This document shows, in pieces, positions 62,826 to 64,000 of a DNA stretch of 64,000 nucleotides (the stretch's first letter is position 1; each line of letters starts with the position of its first letter). The notes under the pieces are model-generated. The model did not search any database and was not told the origin of the DNA. It saw only the letters and a program-made list of their open reading frames with translations. The stretch covers positions 1 to 64,000 of the forward strand of contig NZ_JAGYPD010000006.1 of assembly GCF_018343515.1 (NCBI RefSeq). Direction: 5' to 3'. Source of the stretch: Bacillus sp. FJAT-50079 (GTDB lineage Bacteria; Bacillota; Bacilli; Bacillales; Bacillaceae_C). The position numbers were made by a program, and so were the translations under genes.

Positions 62826-64000
62826 ATGGCGATCGATCAAGCAAAAGAAGCAACTTTTAGCAAAATTAGTTTTGAACAATGGCAAAAAACGGCTTATGCT
62901 ACATTGAAGAACCATTCATTTACTCCGACATATGAAGAAATCAATCTTGCTCCGCTATACACTGCGGAAGATTTGAAAGCGGTTGCTAATGGTGGTGAAT
63001 TTGCACAACGATCAAGCAATGACTGGAAAATCGTACAAAAATACAGTGGAGACAACTGGAACGATATAAAGAAAGAGCTTTTTGCTGGACTTTCGACAGG
63101 TGTTGATACGATTTCATTTGAGATCGATCAATTAGAAGATATTCAATCGATCGATTTTGCACCATTACATACAGAAGATATCCCATTGTTTATTCACACG
63201 AAATCACGTTTTTCACAAATGGCAAAAAAAATGATCGCAAGTAAAGAAAAATTTTTCGGCGTCATGGCAATGGATCTTATTTCTGCTCAATTACAGTCAG
63301 GAAAACTATTTGCAGAAGCTGGAGAACAATTTACCGAGTGGCAGAATGCGATTCATACACTTGATCAACATTGCAGTAAAGTAAAAACGATATTAGTCGA
63401 CCTTGTGCCTTATCATTCAAGTGGGGCAAATGCGGTTCATGAACTGGGAATTGCAATTAGCACAGCCGTTTATTATATTGAAGCGATGCGTGAAAGAGGT
63501 TTTCCCCCGAGCAAAACGGTTGAAAAATTAACGTTCCATTTTGCAATTGGAGGTCAGTTTTTTAGCGAAATAGCAAAAATGAGAGCGTTTAAACAGCTTT
63601 GGAAGACGGTAGCGGAGGCGTACCGTCTTCCGAATGAGTTGAGTAAAATGACGATCAGTACAGAGACATCACCAATGACAAAATCAGTGCTTGATCCGTA
63701 TATGAATATTCTTCGGGGTGGCAACGAAGCATTTGCCGCTGTCTTGGGTGGGGGTGATTATGTTATCGTTTCTCCCTTTGACGGACAGCAACATCCATTT
63801 TCATTAAGAGTTGCTAAAAATACACAACTATTGCTTCGTGAGGAAGCGGCGATGAATCGTGTATTCGATCCTGCTGCCGGATCATATTATGTTGAATCAC
63901 TTACTGCTCAGCTTGTTGATCGGGCATGGGGTTTATTTCAAACGATTGATCGGAAAAATGGCATATATGAAGTGATAAAAAGTGGCTGGCTTCAAGAGGA
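62826..64000 (+). CDS. mutA: Methylmalonyl-CoA mutase small subunit, partial (runs off right edge)
   Basis: 391 codons are visible without a stop. The protein reads FEQWQKTAYATLKN, then a TIM-barrel part with YHSSGANAVHELGIAIS, AIGGQFFSEIAKMRAFKQLW, STETSPMTKSVLDPYMNILRGGNEAFAAVLGG and DPAAGSYYVESLTAQLVDRAW. This fits the non-B12-binding (small, MutA) subunit, which pairs with MutB. It channels propionyl-CoA, formed from Val and Ile, to succinyl-CoA. GGAAGGAGTG precedes ATG 62826. mutB is expected just beyond the window. Confidence 0.9.
   Translation, partial: MAIDQAKEATFSKISFEQWQKTAYATLKNHSFTPTYEEINLAPLYTAEDLKAVANGGEFAQRSSNDWKIVQKYSGDNWNDIKKELFAGLSTGVDTISFEIDQLEDIQSIDFAPLHTEDIPLFIHTKSRFSQMAKKMIASKEKFFGVMAMDLISAQLQSGKLFAEAGEQFTEWQNAIHTLDQHCSKVKTILVDLVPYHSSGANAVHELGIAISTAVYYIEAMRERGFPPSKTVEKLTFHFAIGGQFFSEIAKMRAFKQLWKTVAEAYRLPNELSKMTISTETSPMTKSVLDPYMNILRGGNEAFAAVLGGGDYVIVSPFDGQQHPFSLRVAKNTQLLLREEAAMNRVFDPAAGSYYVESLTAQLVDRAWGLFQTIDRKNGIYEVIKSGWLQE

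Noticed and set aside
1-64000. tRNA or rRNA genes
   Set aside because: I found no cloverleaf with T-loop GGTTCGA-type sequence and no rRNA-like stretch in the window.

Overview
The window is chromosomal DNA of a low-GC, endospore-forming member of the Bacillaceae. Gene content and order follow the yqg-comG-yqh-spoIIIA-accBC-yqi-spo0A-bkd stretch of the Bacillus subtilis chromosome almost gene for gene. The full spoIIIA operon, spoIVB and spo0A show sporulation, and comG shows the competence pilus system. An OLE RNA gene with its partner oapA, and a methylmalonyl-CoA mutase after bkd, place the organism outside the B. subtilis group and among the OLE-carrying bacilli. I do not name a species.

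Layout. 1-0.8 kb: an IS1182-type transposase cut by the window edge, next to a dispersed 127-bp repeat. 1.1-11 kb: the yqz/yqg block (MltG-like membrane protein, L33, 5-formyl-THF cyclo-ligase, rhomboid protease GluP, YqgQ, glucokinase, LtaS-type enzyme YqgS, lipoprotein YqgU, small membrane proteins, YqgX hydrolase). 11.1-15.6 kb: the seven-gene comG pseudopilus operon, then aroK and yqzE. 15.6-22.2 kb: yqhG/yqhH on the minus strand and the glycine cleavage genes gcvT-gcvPA-gcvPB on the plus strand. 22.3-27.6 kb: a lineage-specific insert with larE, the rhodanese yqhL and an 850-residue B12-dependent ribonucleotide reductase (nrdJ). The reductase gene is split by a 983-nt group I intron that encodes a LAGLIDADG homing endonuclease. 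27.7-32.8 kb: yqhO-P-Q-R, aroQ, papA, efp. 33.0-38.2 kb: spoIIIAA-AH. 38.3-44.7 kb: accBC, yqhY, nusB, folD, xseAB, ispA. 44.7-46.8 kb: about 850 bp of non-coding DNA with a 52-bp tandem repeat array, then a sigma-A promoter, OLE RNA and oapA. 46.8-54.5 kb: dxs, tlyA, argR, recN, spoIVB, spo0A. 54.6-56.3 kb: an ORF broken by an in-frame TGA, a glycerophosphodiester phosphodiesterase and yqzF. 56.7-64 kb: branched-chain amino acid catabolism (bcd, lpdV, bkdAA, bkdAB, bkdB) and the start of mutA, which runs off the right edge.

How the genes work together. comG builds the pseudopilus for DNA uptake. spoIIIA forms the mother-cell channel complex, SpoIVB signals from the forespore, and Spo0A starts the programme. 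bcd and bkd convert Leu/Ile/Val to acyl-CoAs, and mutA would take the propionyl-CoA branch to succinyl-CoA. The ptb, buk and bkdR genes found in the B. subtilis cluster are missing here. OLE RNA and OapA form a known membrane ribonucleoprotein and appear to have their own promoter downstream of an ispA terminator.

The least ordinary items are the nrdJ intron (exon pairings P1 and P10 can be read directly), the OLE/OapA unit with the 52-bp repeats in front of it, a probable ATT start codon in comGG, tandem NrdR boxes before nrdJ, an ARG box over the argR start site, a five-unit AATTGCG array after efp, and at least three families of dispersed intergenic repeats.
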